Source: Bog-473 sp036502025 (GTDB taxonomy: Bacteria > Actinomycetota > Acidimicrobiia > Acidimicrobiales > RAAP-2). From it: a stretch of DNA of 21,355 nt. The position numbers and the translations under genes were made by a program. Below the pieces are notes generated by a model. It did no database searches. It saw nothing but the letters and a program-made list of their open reading frames with translations, and was not told the origin of the DNA. Each line of letters opens with the position of its first letter. Positions within the stretch are counted from its first letter, which is position 1. This document shows positions 14,277 to 21,355 of the stretch, piece by piece. Location of the stretch: the NCBI GenBank assembly GCA_036502025.1, contig DASXZJ010000049.1, positions 1 to 21,355 on the forward strand, given 5' to 3'.

Positions 14277-15989
14277 ATGCACGACCTGGTCATCCGAGGT
14301 GGCACCATCGCCGACGGCTCGGGCCGGCCCACCCGCCAGGGGGACGTCGCCATTGCGGGCAACCGGATCACGGCGGTCGGGAAGGTGGAGGGTCAGGCGC
14401 GTCGCGAGATCGATGCCGACGGCATGCTCGTCACGCCGGGATGGGTGGATATCCACACCCACTACGACGGGCAGGCCACGTGGGACCCCGAAGTGTCCCC
14501 GTCGGGTTGGCACGGCGTGACCACGGTGGTCATGGGGAACTGCGGGGTGGGGTTCGCGCCGGCTCGCGAGTCGGACCGTGAATGGTTGATCCAGTTGATG
14601 GAGGGCGTGGAGGACATTCCCGGGACCGCATTGGCCGAGGGCATGAACTGGAACTGGGAGTCCTTCCCCGAGTACCTCGACGAGGTCGAGCGCACCGACC
14701 GGGTGCTCGACGTGGCGGCGTTGATCCCTCACGGGGCCCTCCGCGCCTTCGTCGTGGGCGAAGGGCGGGCCAACGGCGTGGCCACCTCCGAGGAGATCGC
14801 CGAGATGGCGGCGCTCGTCCGTGAGGCCGTCCAGGCCGGCGCGATCGGCGCTTCGACCACCCGCACCGTGCTCCACCGGGCGAAGGACGGCGAGCTGGCG
14901 GCGGGCACCACCGCGGCGGCCGACGAGCTCATCGCCATCGGCGAGGCGCTGGGGAAGGCCGGGCACCGGGTCTTCTCACTGGCCAGCGACATGGTCGACC
15001 TCGACCACGAGTTCGCCTGGATGTCCGAGATCTCCAAGCGGGCCGGGGTGCCGGTGACGTACCAGGTCCTCCAACCCGACTTTGCACCCGAGCTGTGGCG
15101 GGAGTGGATCAACCGGGGCGTGGCGGCGAACCGCCAGGGCGCCTGGCTGGTCCCCCAGGTGGCCGGCAAGCCGACTTCCCTCATGGTCGGCTTTGAGTCG
15201 ACCACCCATCCCTTCTCGCACCACGGGGCCTACCGGGACCTGGCCAAGCTGCCGCTTCCCGAGCGGGTGGCCCGCTTGCGTCAACCCGCGGTCCGCCGGG
15301 CCATCCTCGACGAGGAGCCGCCAGCCGGCGGCTTCGTGTCCCTGCTGCTGGCCAATCTGCACAAGCTCTTCCCGCTGGGGGACCCGCCGAACTACGAGCC
15401 GACCCCGGAGTCGAGTGTGGCGGCGATTGCCGCTCGCGAGGGGCGTCCGCCCAACGAGGTGCTCTACGACCTCATGCTCCAGCGCGACGGGCGCGAGCTG
15501 CTGTATCTCCCGCTGCTCGACTACGCCGCCGGCAACCTCGATGCGGTGCGCGAGATGTTGGTGCACCCCGCCACGGTTCTCGGGCTCGGCGACGGTGGGG
15601 CCCATTGTGGCGTCCTCTGCGACGCCAGCCTGCCGACGTTCATGCTCTCGCACTGGGCGCGCGACCGCTCGAGGGGCGAGCAGCTCCCGGTCGAGCAGGT
15701 GGTGCACCTCCAGACCCGCCGCACGGCCGAGCTGTACGGGTTCAGGGACCGGGGGCTCCTGGCTCCAGGCTGCATGGCCGACGTCAACGTCATCGACCAT
15801 GAGGCGCTGACGCTCGAGTCTCCCGAGATGGTCTACGACCTGCCCGCGTCGGGCAAGCGCTTGATCCAACGTGCCCGCGGCTACGTGGCCACCATCAAGT
15901 CGGGCGTGGTCGTGCGCGACCATGACGAATCGACGGGGGAGCGCCCCGGACGTCTCCTGCGAGGACCACAACCGGCTCCCATCGCGTAG
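14277..15989 (+). CDS. D-aminoacylase-like amidohydrolase (N-acyl-D-amino-acid deacylase family)
   Basis: This is a 570-residue amidohydrolase of the D-aminoacylase/Amidohydro_3 type. The N-terminal beta-sandwich (MHDLVIRGGTIADGSGRPTRQGDVAIAGNRITAVG) leads into HTHYDGQ (60-66) and MGNCGVGFAP (86-95, Cys89), and the late aspartate is in GLGDGGAHCGVLCDAS (436-451, Asp439). The C-terminus closes the sandwich (GLLAPGCMADVNVID). In characterised D-aminoacylase the zinc is also held by two histidines, in the segments that here read FSLASD (about 233-238) and VTYQVLQ (about 260-266). Neither has a histidine, so the chemistry may differ and the product should not be named as a D-aminoacylase. GAGAGGAG lies 5 bases before the ATG. 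It follows the FAD gene by 23 bp and is the last gene of the operon. It probably hydrolyses an amide, lactam or similar bond. Confidence 0.82.
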   Translation: MHDLVIRGGTIADGSGRPTRQGDVAIAGNRITAVGKVEGQARREIDADGMLVTPGWVDIHTHYDGQATWDPEVSPSGWHGVTTVVMGNCGVGFAPARESDREWLIQLMEGVEDIPGTALAEGMNWNWESFPEYLDEVERTDRVLDVAALIPHGALRAFVVGEGRANGVATSEEIAEMAALVREAVQAGAIGASTTRTVLHRAKDGELAAGTTAAADELIAIGEALGKAGHRVFSLASDMVDLDHEFAWMSEISKRAGVPVTYQVLQPDFAPELWREWINRGVAANRQGAWLVPQVAGKPTSLMVGFESTTHPFSHHGAYRDLAKLPLPERVARLRQPAVRRAILDEEPPAGGFVSLLLANLHKLFPLGDPPNYEPTPESSVAAIAAREGRPPNEVLYDLMLQRDGRELLYLPLLDYAAGNLDAVREMLVHPATVLGLGDGGAHCGVLCDASLPTFMLSHWARDRSRGEQLPVEQVVHLQTRRTAELYGFRDRGLLAPGCMADVNVIDHEALTLESPEMVYDLPASGKRLIQRARGYVATIKSGVVVRDHDESTGERPGRLLRGPQPAPIA

Positions 15990-16131
15990 GGCGCGGGCAC
16001 GGCCCGCCCGGTGACACGAAATCCGGGTGTCGCAGCCGGTGTAGGGGCACCAGGTGCCGTAGGCGTTCTAACGAGCGCACGTGGGGTGGATCGCCGGAGC
16101 GGGCCCTTTGATCCGGGGGGGGGGTGCTGCG
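15990..16131. other. 142-bp convergent intergenic region with hairpins and a G10 run
   Basis: Two rightward and leftward units end here. It contains a 6-bp-stem hairpin at 15993-16007, a tight dyad GGCACC-A-GGTGCC at 16046-16058, and a run of ten G at 16115-16124 just before the end of the fused amidohydrolase gene. No coding signal was seen. Confidence 0.6.
15993..16007. terminator. Possible GC-rich terminator hairpin
   Basis: GCGGGC and GCCCGC form a perfect 6-bp stem with loop ACG, four bases after the stop of the amidohydrolase gene. There is no T-tract, as is common in high-GC actinobacteria, so this is a weak call. Confidence 0.35.
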
Positions 16132-17613
16132 TCACCCGGCGCGAGCCGAGCGGAGCGCCTCGTCGAAGCCCGAGATGTGCAACGAGGTGATGCGGGTCCC
16201 GTCGGTCTCGAACACATCGAACACGGTGCGGTCGGACCCGCCCAGCCGGACGTTCAGTGAGACCGAGACGCGCGTCCCGTCGACTTCCAGGGGACCCGGC
16301 TCGGGCCGGAAGTCATCGAAGGTGAAGGTGTTCTCGAGGTAGTACCGCAGCACGGCGTCCCGGCCCACCAGCCGGGTCTCGCCGCTCTTGAGCAGCGCGT
16401 CGGGGGCGAACAGGGTGCGCAGCAGCTCGACGTCCCGCGCGGTGACGGCGGCGAAGTAGTCGAGGACGAGGCCCGCCGCGCCGACGTGCCGGGAGGGGAG
16501 GCGGTACAACCGGCGCGCGTTGAGCCCGAGGATCTTGACCTGCGCGGCCGTCGGGCACGGCGCCACGGTGGAGCGGATGGCGTCGACGGCGCCGGGGAAG
16601 GTGGCGTCGTGATGCGGGTAGTCGCTGCCCCACACGACGCGCTCGGCGCCGATGAAGGGAAGCAGCGCGGGGAGCGTTCTCTCGCCGACCTCGAAGCTGA
16701 TGGCGCACTGCCGGGCGAAGTACTCGGTGGGGCTGAGCACCATGTCGGGGCAGAAGCCGGCGAACGATCCGGCCTGCTCGTCCAGGCGCTCGAGCCAGAA
16801 CGGCGCCCACCCTCCCGAGGACTCCAGGAAAATGCAGCGCAGTCCGGGGTGGCGCTCGAGGACCCCGAAGGCGATGAGTTGCGCGCAGGACAGCATCTGC
16901 TCGAACGAGTGCGAGACGGCGTGCAGGATCAGCGGGTTGAACGGGCGATCGGAGCCGAGAGTCGGCACGATGACCGAGCTGCCCTCGTGGATGCCGATGG
17001 GGACATGTAGCTCCTCGGCCGCGTCCCACAGGGATTCGAAGGCCGGGTGCGAGAGCGAGCGACCGAGGCAGGGGTTGGGGCGCACGAAGGCGGCGGGGAA
17101 GCCGAGCTCGCTGACGGCCCGACGCAATTCGGCGGCGGCGGCCACGGGATCCTGCATGGGAAGGAGGGCGGCGCCGAACAGGCGGCGCGGCGCGGCGGCG
17201 CAGTAGGAGGCGAGCCAGTCGTTGTAGGCGCGGGCGACCGCGACGGCGGCGACCGGGTCGTCGATGGCGGCGGCGTAGAGCCCGATGGAGGGGTAGAGGA
17301 CGGCCTGGTCGATGCCTTCGGCATCCATATCGAGCAGGCGGGCCGTCGGATCGGACCCGCCGGGCTGCGCGTCACGGAGCGACCGGAAGGCGGTGTCGTC
17401 GTCGAAGGACGAGCCGGGGCGGGCCAGGGTGCCGAGCGGCACGGCCAGGATCTCCCGCTCGCCGACCACGACGTGCTCGTAGCCCGAGGCGTCCTCGATG
17501 ACCCGGGGGCGGTGCTCGTCGGGGAGGCCGACCCAGGCCTCGAGCGGCTCGACGACGTGCCCGTCGGCATCGACGATCGGGCCGGCCCGCGGTGGGAGGG
17601 GCGCGTCCGTCAC
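16132..17613 (-). CDS. ACMSD-type amidohydrolase fused to a C-terminal SnoaL/NTF2-like domain
   Basis: The 493-residue protein has two domains. Residues 1 to about 375 form an Amidohydrolase_2 (ACMSD-like) TIM barrel: IVDADGHVVEP (13-23, metal ligands Asp17/His19 in place of the classic HxH), FLESSGGWAPFWLERLDEQ, IGIHEGSS with His209, and RVVWGSDYPHHDATFPGA with Asp331. Residues about 379-493 (AAGLVLDYFAAVTARDVELLRTLFAPDALLKSGETRLVGRDAVLRYY...) are a SnoaL-like or NTF2-like alpha+beta cone. The family includes decarboxylases (ACMSD, resorcylate) and hydrolases acting on carboxylated rings or lactones. SnoaL-type domains bind hydrophobic ring compounds and may be isomerases or cyclases. The GTG start at 17613 overlaps the upstream amidohydrolase stop by 4 bp. 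A TTG six codons earlier is also in frame but less likely. There is no frameshift between the domains, so the fusion is real in this sequence. The substrate is unknown. Confidence 0.85.
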   Translation of the reverse strand: MTDAPLPPRAGPIVDADGHVVEPLEAWVGLPDEHRPRVIEDASGYEHVVVGEREILAVPLGTLARPGSSFDDDTAFRSLRDAQPGGSDPTARLLDMDAEGIDQAVLYPSIGLYAAAIDDPVAAVAVARAYNDWLASYCAAAPRRLFGAALLPMQDPVAAAAELRRAVSELGFPAAFVRPNPCLGRSLSHPAFESLWDAAEELHVPIGIHEGSSVIVPTLGSDRPFNPLILHAVSHSFEQMLSCAQLIAFGVLERHPGLRCIFLESSGGWAPFWLERLDEQAGSFAGFCPDMVLSPTEYFARQCAISFEVGERTLPALLPFIGAERVVWGSDYPHHDATFPGAVDAIRSTVAPCPTAAQVKILGLNARRLYRLPSRHVGAAGLVLDYFAAVTARDVELLRTLFAPDALLKSGETRLVGRDAVLRYYLENTFTFDDFRPEPGPLEVDGTRVSVSLNVRLGGSDRTVFDVFETDGTRITSLHISGFDEALRSARAG

Positions 17614-18833
17614 CGGGCGGGGGCCCGCCAATCGTCCTGCACGGGCAGGTGGTGGCGGAAGAGGCGCGCCGCGTTGCCGGCGGCGACGGCCCGCTGCTCG
17701 TCATCGGGGAGCGCGCCCCAGGTGGCGGTGAAGACCGGCTGGGTGTCGGGCCACGACGAGTCGGCGTGCGGGTAGTCGCTCTCCACCATGATGTGGTCGA
17801 CGCCGATGATGTCGCGCTGGCTCACCGCGGACGGGTCGTCGATGGAGCAGTACCAGAAGTTGCGCCGCAGCACCTCGCTCGGCAGCAGGGTGGACGGCCA
17901 GGCGTTGCTCTCGCTGCCCGAGGCCGAGTGGGAGAGGACGTAGTCGGCCCGGTCCATCAGCATGGGCACCCAGCCGATGCCGCCTTCGGACATGGCGATG
18001 TCCAGGTCGGGGAAGCGCAGCGGCACCCCCGACCACAGCCACTCCCCGGCCGCCACCAGCGCGTTGACCGGGAAGAGCGTCGGGAGGAGCTCGAACGGCG
18101 GGTCGGGGGAGGGGAGGGGGGCCCAGGACGACGCGCCGGTGTGCAGGCAGACCACGGTGCCCGTCTCCTCACAGGCGGCGAAGAAGGGGTCCCACGCGCC
18201 GCTGAAAATCGACGGCAGGCCGAGTTGGGCCGGGAACTCGGGGAAGCTCACCGCTTTGAACCCGCGTGCCGCGTTCTTCGCCACCTCGGCCGCCGCCACC
18301 TCGACGTCGGTCAGATAGGGGAGCTGCAACGGGATGATGCGGTCGGGATGGCGACCGGCCCACACCTCGTGGTGCCAGTCGTTGAAGGCGCGCAGACAGG
18401 CCAGGCCGAGCGCCTGGTCCCGGGCCCGCGAGTACACGGCGCCGCAGAAGCCCGACACCAGCGAGGGGAAGCAGAGCGAGGCCCAGATACCGGCCCGGTC
18501 CATATCGGCGATGCGCTCGTCGATATCGAAGCACCCGGCCCGCATCTCGTCGAAGCGGGCCGGCTCCATGCTCCACTCCTGGCGCGGCCGGCCGACCACG
18601 GCGTTGAGCCCGACGTTGGGGTAGCGGTGCTCCTCGAAGATCCAGCACTGGGTACCCGACGCCTCCTCGACGACGCGCGGGGCCCCGCTCTGGAGCTTCG
18701 CCGGGAGGCGCCCCTCGAAGAGGTCCGGCGGTTCGATGAGGTGGTCGTCGACCGAGATGATCGGCACGGTGATGCGCCGCGGCTCGGGGTCGGGCAGGAG
18801 TGTGGCCGTCAGATCGGACCCCTGGGTTCCCAC
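17610..18833 (-). CDS. ACMSD-type amidohydrolase (Amidohydrolase_2)
   Basis: The 407-residue TIM-barrel metalloprotein is first in a two-gene leftward operon. ISVDDHLIEPPDLF (26-39) gives the metal pair Asp29/His31, VVCLHTGASS contains His231, and DHIMVESDYPHADSSWPDT has Asp353. The ERIADMDRAGIWASLCFPS segment (106-124) is the standard second strand region of this actinobacterial subfamily. The domain is related to 2-amino-3-carboxymuconate-6-semialdehyde decarboxylase, but those residues alone do not separate decarboxylases from hydrolases. Its stop overlaps the start of the fused amidohydrolase gene by 4 bp, so the two may form a hetero-oligomer. The start is a GTG at 18833-18831 with no Shine-Dalgarno. 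A TAGTGT box ends 9 bases before it, which suggests a leaderless or nearly leaderless message. The gene diverges from the aldehyde dehydrogenase. Confidence 0.88.
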   Translation of the reverse strand: MGTQGSDLTATLLPDPEPRRITVPIISVDDHLIEPPDLFEGRLPAKLQSGAPRVVEEASGTQCWIFEEHRYPNVGLNAVVGRPRQEWSMEPARFDEMRAGCFDIDERIADMDRAGIWASLCFPSLVSGFCGAVYSRARDQALGLACLRAFNDWHHEVWAGRHPDRIIPLQLPYLTDVEVAAAEVAKNAARGFKAVSFPEFPAQLGLPSIFSGAWDPFFAACEETGTVVCLHTGASSWAPLPSPDPPFELLPTLFPVNALVAAGEWLWSGVPLRFPDLDIAMSEGGIGWVPMLMDRADYVLSHSASGSESNAWPSTLLPSEVLRRNFWYCSIDDPSAVSQRDIIGVDHIMVESDYPHADSSWPDTQPVFTATWGALPDDEQRAVAAGNAARLFRHHLPVQDDWRAPAR

Positions 18834-18882
18834 GAAGAGATGACACTATCGTCAGGCGACACGTCGAACCCCGGGGGGTCAG
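18834..18882. promoter_or_regulatory. 49-bp divergent promoter region (amidohydrolases / aldehyde dehydrogenase)
   Basis: Both units must start in this short gap. On the minus strand TAGTGT (18848-18843) is the same hexamer as the tetR -10. On the plus strand TATCGT lies at 18847-18852, overlapping it. The small dyad TGAC-ACTATC-GTCA at 18841-18854 covers both. No good -35 was seen on either side. GGGGGG at 18873-18878 is a plausible ribosome site for the aldehyde dehydrogenase. Confidence 0.4.
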
Positions 18883-20367
18883 ATGGCTCAGAAGGCGGAG
18901 GCGGCGACGGCGCGGATCGGTCTGGTGATTGACGGGACGATGGTGGCCGGCGAGGCCGGAAACTACCCGGTGACCAACCCCGCCCGCCCCGACGAGGTGG
19001 TGTTCGACGCGCCGGCCGCCTCGGGGCGCCAGCTCGACCAGGCGGTGGCGGCGGCACGACGCGCCTTCGCTGACTGGGCGGCCCGCAGCCTGGAGGACAG
19101 GGCGGCCGCGGTGACGGCGGCGGCGGCCAACGGGATGGCCGCGGTCGAAACGGACGACCTGGCCCGCCTGCTGACCCGCGAGCACGGGAAGGTGTACTGG
19201 GAAGCGGCTTTCGACGCCGGCACGATGGCGGGTATGGCGGCCGGCTTCGCGCCGCTGGTGGCGGGCGCGCTGGCGGGCCGGACCCACAACGTCGGGTCCA
19301 CCGAGGTGGAGTGGGTTCCCCACGGGGTGGTCGCCGCCATCCTCCCCTTCAACTGGCCCGTCTCGGTCATGGCCAACAAGGTGCTCCCGGCGTTGCTGGC
19401 CGGCAACACCATCGTGGTCAAGGCCTCTCCCACCTGCCCGGGGACGACGTTGCTGGTGGCGGCGGCCATGGCCGCGTCGCTGCCCGCCGGCGTCCTCAAC
19501 GTGGTGAACGGCCCCGACGCCGCGCTGGGGGCGGCCCTGGTGGGCCACCCGGGCGTCGACATGGTGAGTTTCACCGGCGGCGTCCCGACCGGGCAGGCCG
19601 TGATGTCCTCCGCCGCGGCCACGACTCGGCCGGTCGTCCTCGAACTGGGGGGCAACGACGCCGCCATCCTGGCGCCCGACGTCGTGGTCGACGAGGTCCT
19701 GGCGGGCCGGTTGTTCGACGCCGCCTTCGTGACCAGCGGGCAGGTCTGCATGGCGGTCAAGCGCCTCTACGTGCACCGCGACCGTTTCACCGAGACGGTC
19801 GCCGCCCTGACCGACCGCCTCTCGACCGAAGTGGTCGGTGACGGCCTGGCCGCCGACGTCACCATGGGGCCGGTCCACCTGCGGGCCTCGTTCGAGCGCG
19901 CCGAGGCGCTCATCGCCGAGGCCGAGCACCAGGGAGCGAAGGTGCACCGGCCGGGGCGGGTGCGCGCCGAGGATGCGGGCACGGGCGGCTACTTCGTCTC
20001 CCCGGCGCTGGTGGCGGCACCGCCGCCGGACGCCCGGATCGTGCGCGAGGAGCAGTTCGCCCCCGCCCTCCCGGTGCTGGCCTACGACTCGCTCGACGAC
20101 GCGGTGGCCCGCGCCAACGACACGCCGTTCGGGCTGTGCGCCTCCATCTGGAGCGGCGATGCCGCATTGGCTCGCGGGGTGGCGCGCCGCCTGCAGGCCG
20201 GCACCGTCTTCGTCAACACCCACGGGCTGTCGGCCATCGACATGCAGGCCCCGATGGGCGGGTGGAAGCAGTCCGGTTTCGGGGTGGAGCTGGGCGCCGA
20301 GGGGATGCAGGCCTTCGCCCGCCAGCGGGTGGTGGTCACCCATCCGGGGACGGGCACGCCGGCGTGA
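18883..20367 (+). CDS. Aldehyde dehydrogenase (NAD(P)-dependent)
   Basis: The 494-residue enzyme is a full-length ALDH-superfamily member that oxidises an aldehyde to a carboxylate in the cytoplasm. The catalytic set is complete: Asn157 in LPFNWPVSVMANK, Lys180 in IVVKASPT, the glycine turn in SFTGGVPTGQAV (229-240), Glu254 in LELGGND, and the nucleophile Cys289 in FVTSGQVCMAVKRLYVH. EEQFAPALPVLAYD and the C-terminal APMGGWKQSGFGVELGAEGMQAF also match. The aldehyde substrate cannot be inferred from sequence. The ATG at 18883 follows a G6 stretch. The downstream D-aminoacylase-like gene overlaps its stop by 4 bp, so the two are coupled. The divergent neighbours are two ACMSD-type amidohydrolases, which fits a pathway in which ring opening or decarboxylation yields an aldehyde. 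Confidence 0.93.
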   Translation: MAQKAEAATARIGLVIDGTMVAGEAGNYPVTNPARPDEVVFDAPAASGRQLDQAVAAARRAFADWAARSLEDRAAAVTAAAANGMAAVETDDLARLLTREHGKVYWEAAFDAGTMAGMAAGFAPLVAGALAGRTHNVGSTEVEWVPHGVVAAILPFNWPVSVMANKVLPALLAGNTIVVKASPTCPGTTLLVAAAMAASLPAGVLNVVNGPDAALGAALVGHPGVDMVSFTGGVPTGQAVMSSAAATTRPVVLELGGNDAAILAPDVVVDEVLAGRLFDAAFVTSGQVCMAVKRLYVHRDRFTETVAALTDRLSTEVVGDGLAADVTMGPVHLRASFERAEALIAEAEHQGAKVHRPGRVRAEDAGTGGYFVSPALVAAPPPDARIVREEQFAPALPVLAYDSLDDAVARANDTPFGLCASIWSGDAALARGVARRLQAGTVFVNTHGLSAIDMQAPMGGWKQSGFGVELGAEGMQAFARQRVVVTHPGTGTPA

Positions 20368-21355
20368 CCACGGCTATCCGCGGGGGGACGGTGGTCGACG
20401 GGACCGGTTCGCCCGCCCGGGAGGGTGACGTGCTGGTACGGGACGGGCGCGTGGCGGGGATCGGGCCGGGGCTCGGCGCCTCGGCCGACGAGGTGATCGA
20501 CGCCACCGGCCTGCTGGTGGCCCCCGGCTTCGTCGACCTCCACACCCACTACGACGCCCAGCTCTTCTGGGACGCCAACGCCAGTCCCTCACCGTTGCAC
20601 GGCGTGACGACCGTGGTGGGCGGCAACTGCGGCTTCTCGCTGGCCCCCAGCGGGCCCGATCACGTCGACTACATCTCCCGGATGCTGGCCCGGGTCGAGG
20701 GCATGCCCCTGGCTGCGCTGCAGGCCGGCCTGACGTGGGACTGGGAGTCGTTCGGGGACTGGCTGTCCCGCCTCGACGGCCGCATCGCCGTCAACGCCGG
20801 CTTCCTGGTCGGCCACTCCACCATGCGTCGACTGGTCATGGGCGAGGCGGCGGTGGGCGAGCGCGCCACCGAGGAACAGATCGCCGCCATGATGGGGATC
20901 GCCCACCAGAGCATGGACGCGGGCGCCCTCGGCTTCTCGACCTCGAGAGCGGGCTCCCACCGCGACCACGGCGGCGACCCCGTCCCGTCCAGGCACGCCA
21001 GCGGCGAGGAGATCCTGTCCCTCTCGTCGACCGTGCGTGACCACGCCGGCACGATCATGGAGATCGTCCCGACGGCGGAGTTCTACTTCACCGATGCCGA
21101 CATCGACCTCATGACCGGCATGTCCCTGGCCGGCCGGCGCGCCGTCAACTGGAACCTGTTGGGCGTGCTCGGGGGCCACGAGAAGATGCGCAACAAGCTG
21201 GCCTCGGCCGATCACGCCCACCGGCACGGCGCCCGGGTGATCCCGTTGACGCTGCCCGATCCCCAGGCCATGCGCCTGTCGTTCGAGACCGGTTTCGTCT
21301 ACGACATGCTCCCGGGGTGGGGAGAGGTCATGACGATGCCCCACGCGGAGCGGCT
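20364..21355 (+). CDS. Second D-aminoacylase-like amidohydrolase, 3' end outside the window
   Basis: From the GTG at 20364 (GTGA overlap with the aldehyde dehydrogenase stop) the frame is open for 330 codons to the window edge. The N-terminus (AIRGGTVVDGTGSPAREGDVLVRDGRVAGIG) matches the D-aminoacylase/Amidohydro_3 family. HTHYDAQLFWD starts with His60/His62, and GGNCGFSLAP contains Cys89, the same positions as in the paralogue at 14277-15989. LTWDWESFGDWL and GALGFSTSRAGSHRDHGG are further family markers. As in the paralogue, the segments expected to carry two zinc-ligand histidines read MEIVPTAEF (232-240) and VNWNLLGVL (261-269), without histidine. The C-terminal aspartate region lies beyond the window. 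It is likely a hydrolase of an amide, lactam or N-acyl compound acting with the aldehyde dehydrogenase, and the true substrate is open. Confidence 0.85.
   Translation, partial: MTTAIRGGTVVDGTGSPAREGDVLVRDGRVAGIGPGLGASADEVIDATGLLVAPGFVDLHTHYDAQLFWDANASPSPLHGVTTVVGGNCGFSLAPSGPDHVDYISRMLARVEGMPLAALQAGLTWDWESFGDWLSRLDGRIAVNAGFLVGHSTMRRLVMGEAAVGERATEEQIAAMMGIAHQSMDAGALGFSTSRAGSHRDHGGDPVPSRHASGEEILSLSSTVRDHAGTIMEIVPTAEFYFTDADIDLMTGMSLAGRRAVNWNLLGVLGGHEKMRNKLASADHAHRHGARVIPLTLPDPQAMRLSFETGFVYDMLPGWGEVMTMPHAER

Noticed and set aside
16046..16058. GGCACC-A-GGTGCC dyad as a terminator
   Set aside because: The one-base centre cannot form the full stem and no T-tract follows. It is noted only as part of the convergent gap.
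17592..18932. A 446-codon plus-strand frame opposite the first ACMSD-type amidohydrolase
   Set aside because: It is repetitive in Gly/Arg/Val/His and has no recognisable domain. The minus strand encodes a clear metal barrel.
18169..20343. A 724-codon open frame on the minus strand opposite the aldehyde dehydrogenase and first amidohydrolase
   Set aside because: Its translation is Arg/Gly/His-rich with no family motif, and it lies across two genes with complete catalytic motifs. Long antisense frames are expected in DNA this GC-rich.

Overview
This is a high-GC bacterial chromosome segment with dense genes, many GTG starts, 4-bp GTGA gene overlaps, TANNNT-type -10 boxes placed directly before start codons, and an F420-type luciferase-like oxidoreductase. 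Together these point to an actinobacterium. The mix of DUF35/thiolase pairs, D-aminoacylase-like hydrolases and ACMSD-type amidohydrolases suggests Acidimicrobiia or a relative, but no marker gene is present to prove this. No rRNA, tRNA, CRISPR array, transposase or phage gene was seen.

Left edge (1-886, minus strand): the 5' part of a thiolase-fold gene lacking the usual cysteine motif, translationally coupled to a DUF35 zinc-ribbon/OB-fold partner. This resembles the Ltp2-type aldolase/DUF35 arrangement of acyl-CoA side-chain catabolism.

Region 928-10956 is a surface-glycan cluster. It holds a hexapeptide O-acyltransferase, a GT4 glycosyltransferase, a zinc-finger class I methyltransferase, a large membrane-anchored beta-helix protein with a C-terminal discoidin-like domain, GDP-L-fucose synthase, a Wzx-like flippase, an SGNH-fold protein and an FkbM methyltransferase. 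The set is consistent with making, decorating (acyl, methyl), exporting and perhaps trimming a fucose-containing polysaccharide. No polymerase, priming transferase or GDP-mannose dehydratase lies in the window, so the cluster is incomplete here or scattered.

Region 11025-21355 is a catabolic island of two divergent units that converge at 15990-16131. Unit A has a TetR repressor facing an LLM oxidoreductase, an FAD-dependent oxidoreductase and a D-aminoacylase-like amidohydrolase. The TetR/LLM gap carries two matching 19-20 bp dyads and overlapping divergent promoters, so autorepression and control of the operon can be read from the sequence. Unit B has two translationally coupled ACMSD-type amidohydrolases (one fused to a SnoaL-like domain) diverging from an aldehyde dehydrogenase coupled to a second D-aminoacylase-like hydrolase that runs off the right edge. 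The two D-aminoacylase-like proteins are paralogues and share the same apparent loss of metal-ligand histidines. The island plausibly oxidises, ring-opens or hydrolyses, and then oxidises the aldehyde of an unidentified substrate, but the substrate cannot be read from the sequence.

Base composition differs along the window: hand counts of single 60-base lines gave 33 G+C at 4321-4380 (beta-helix gene) and 46 G+C at 19441-19500 (aldehyde dehydrogenase).
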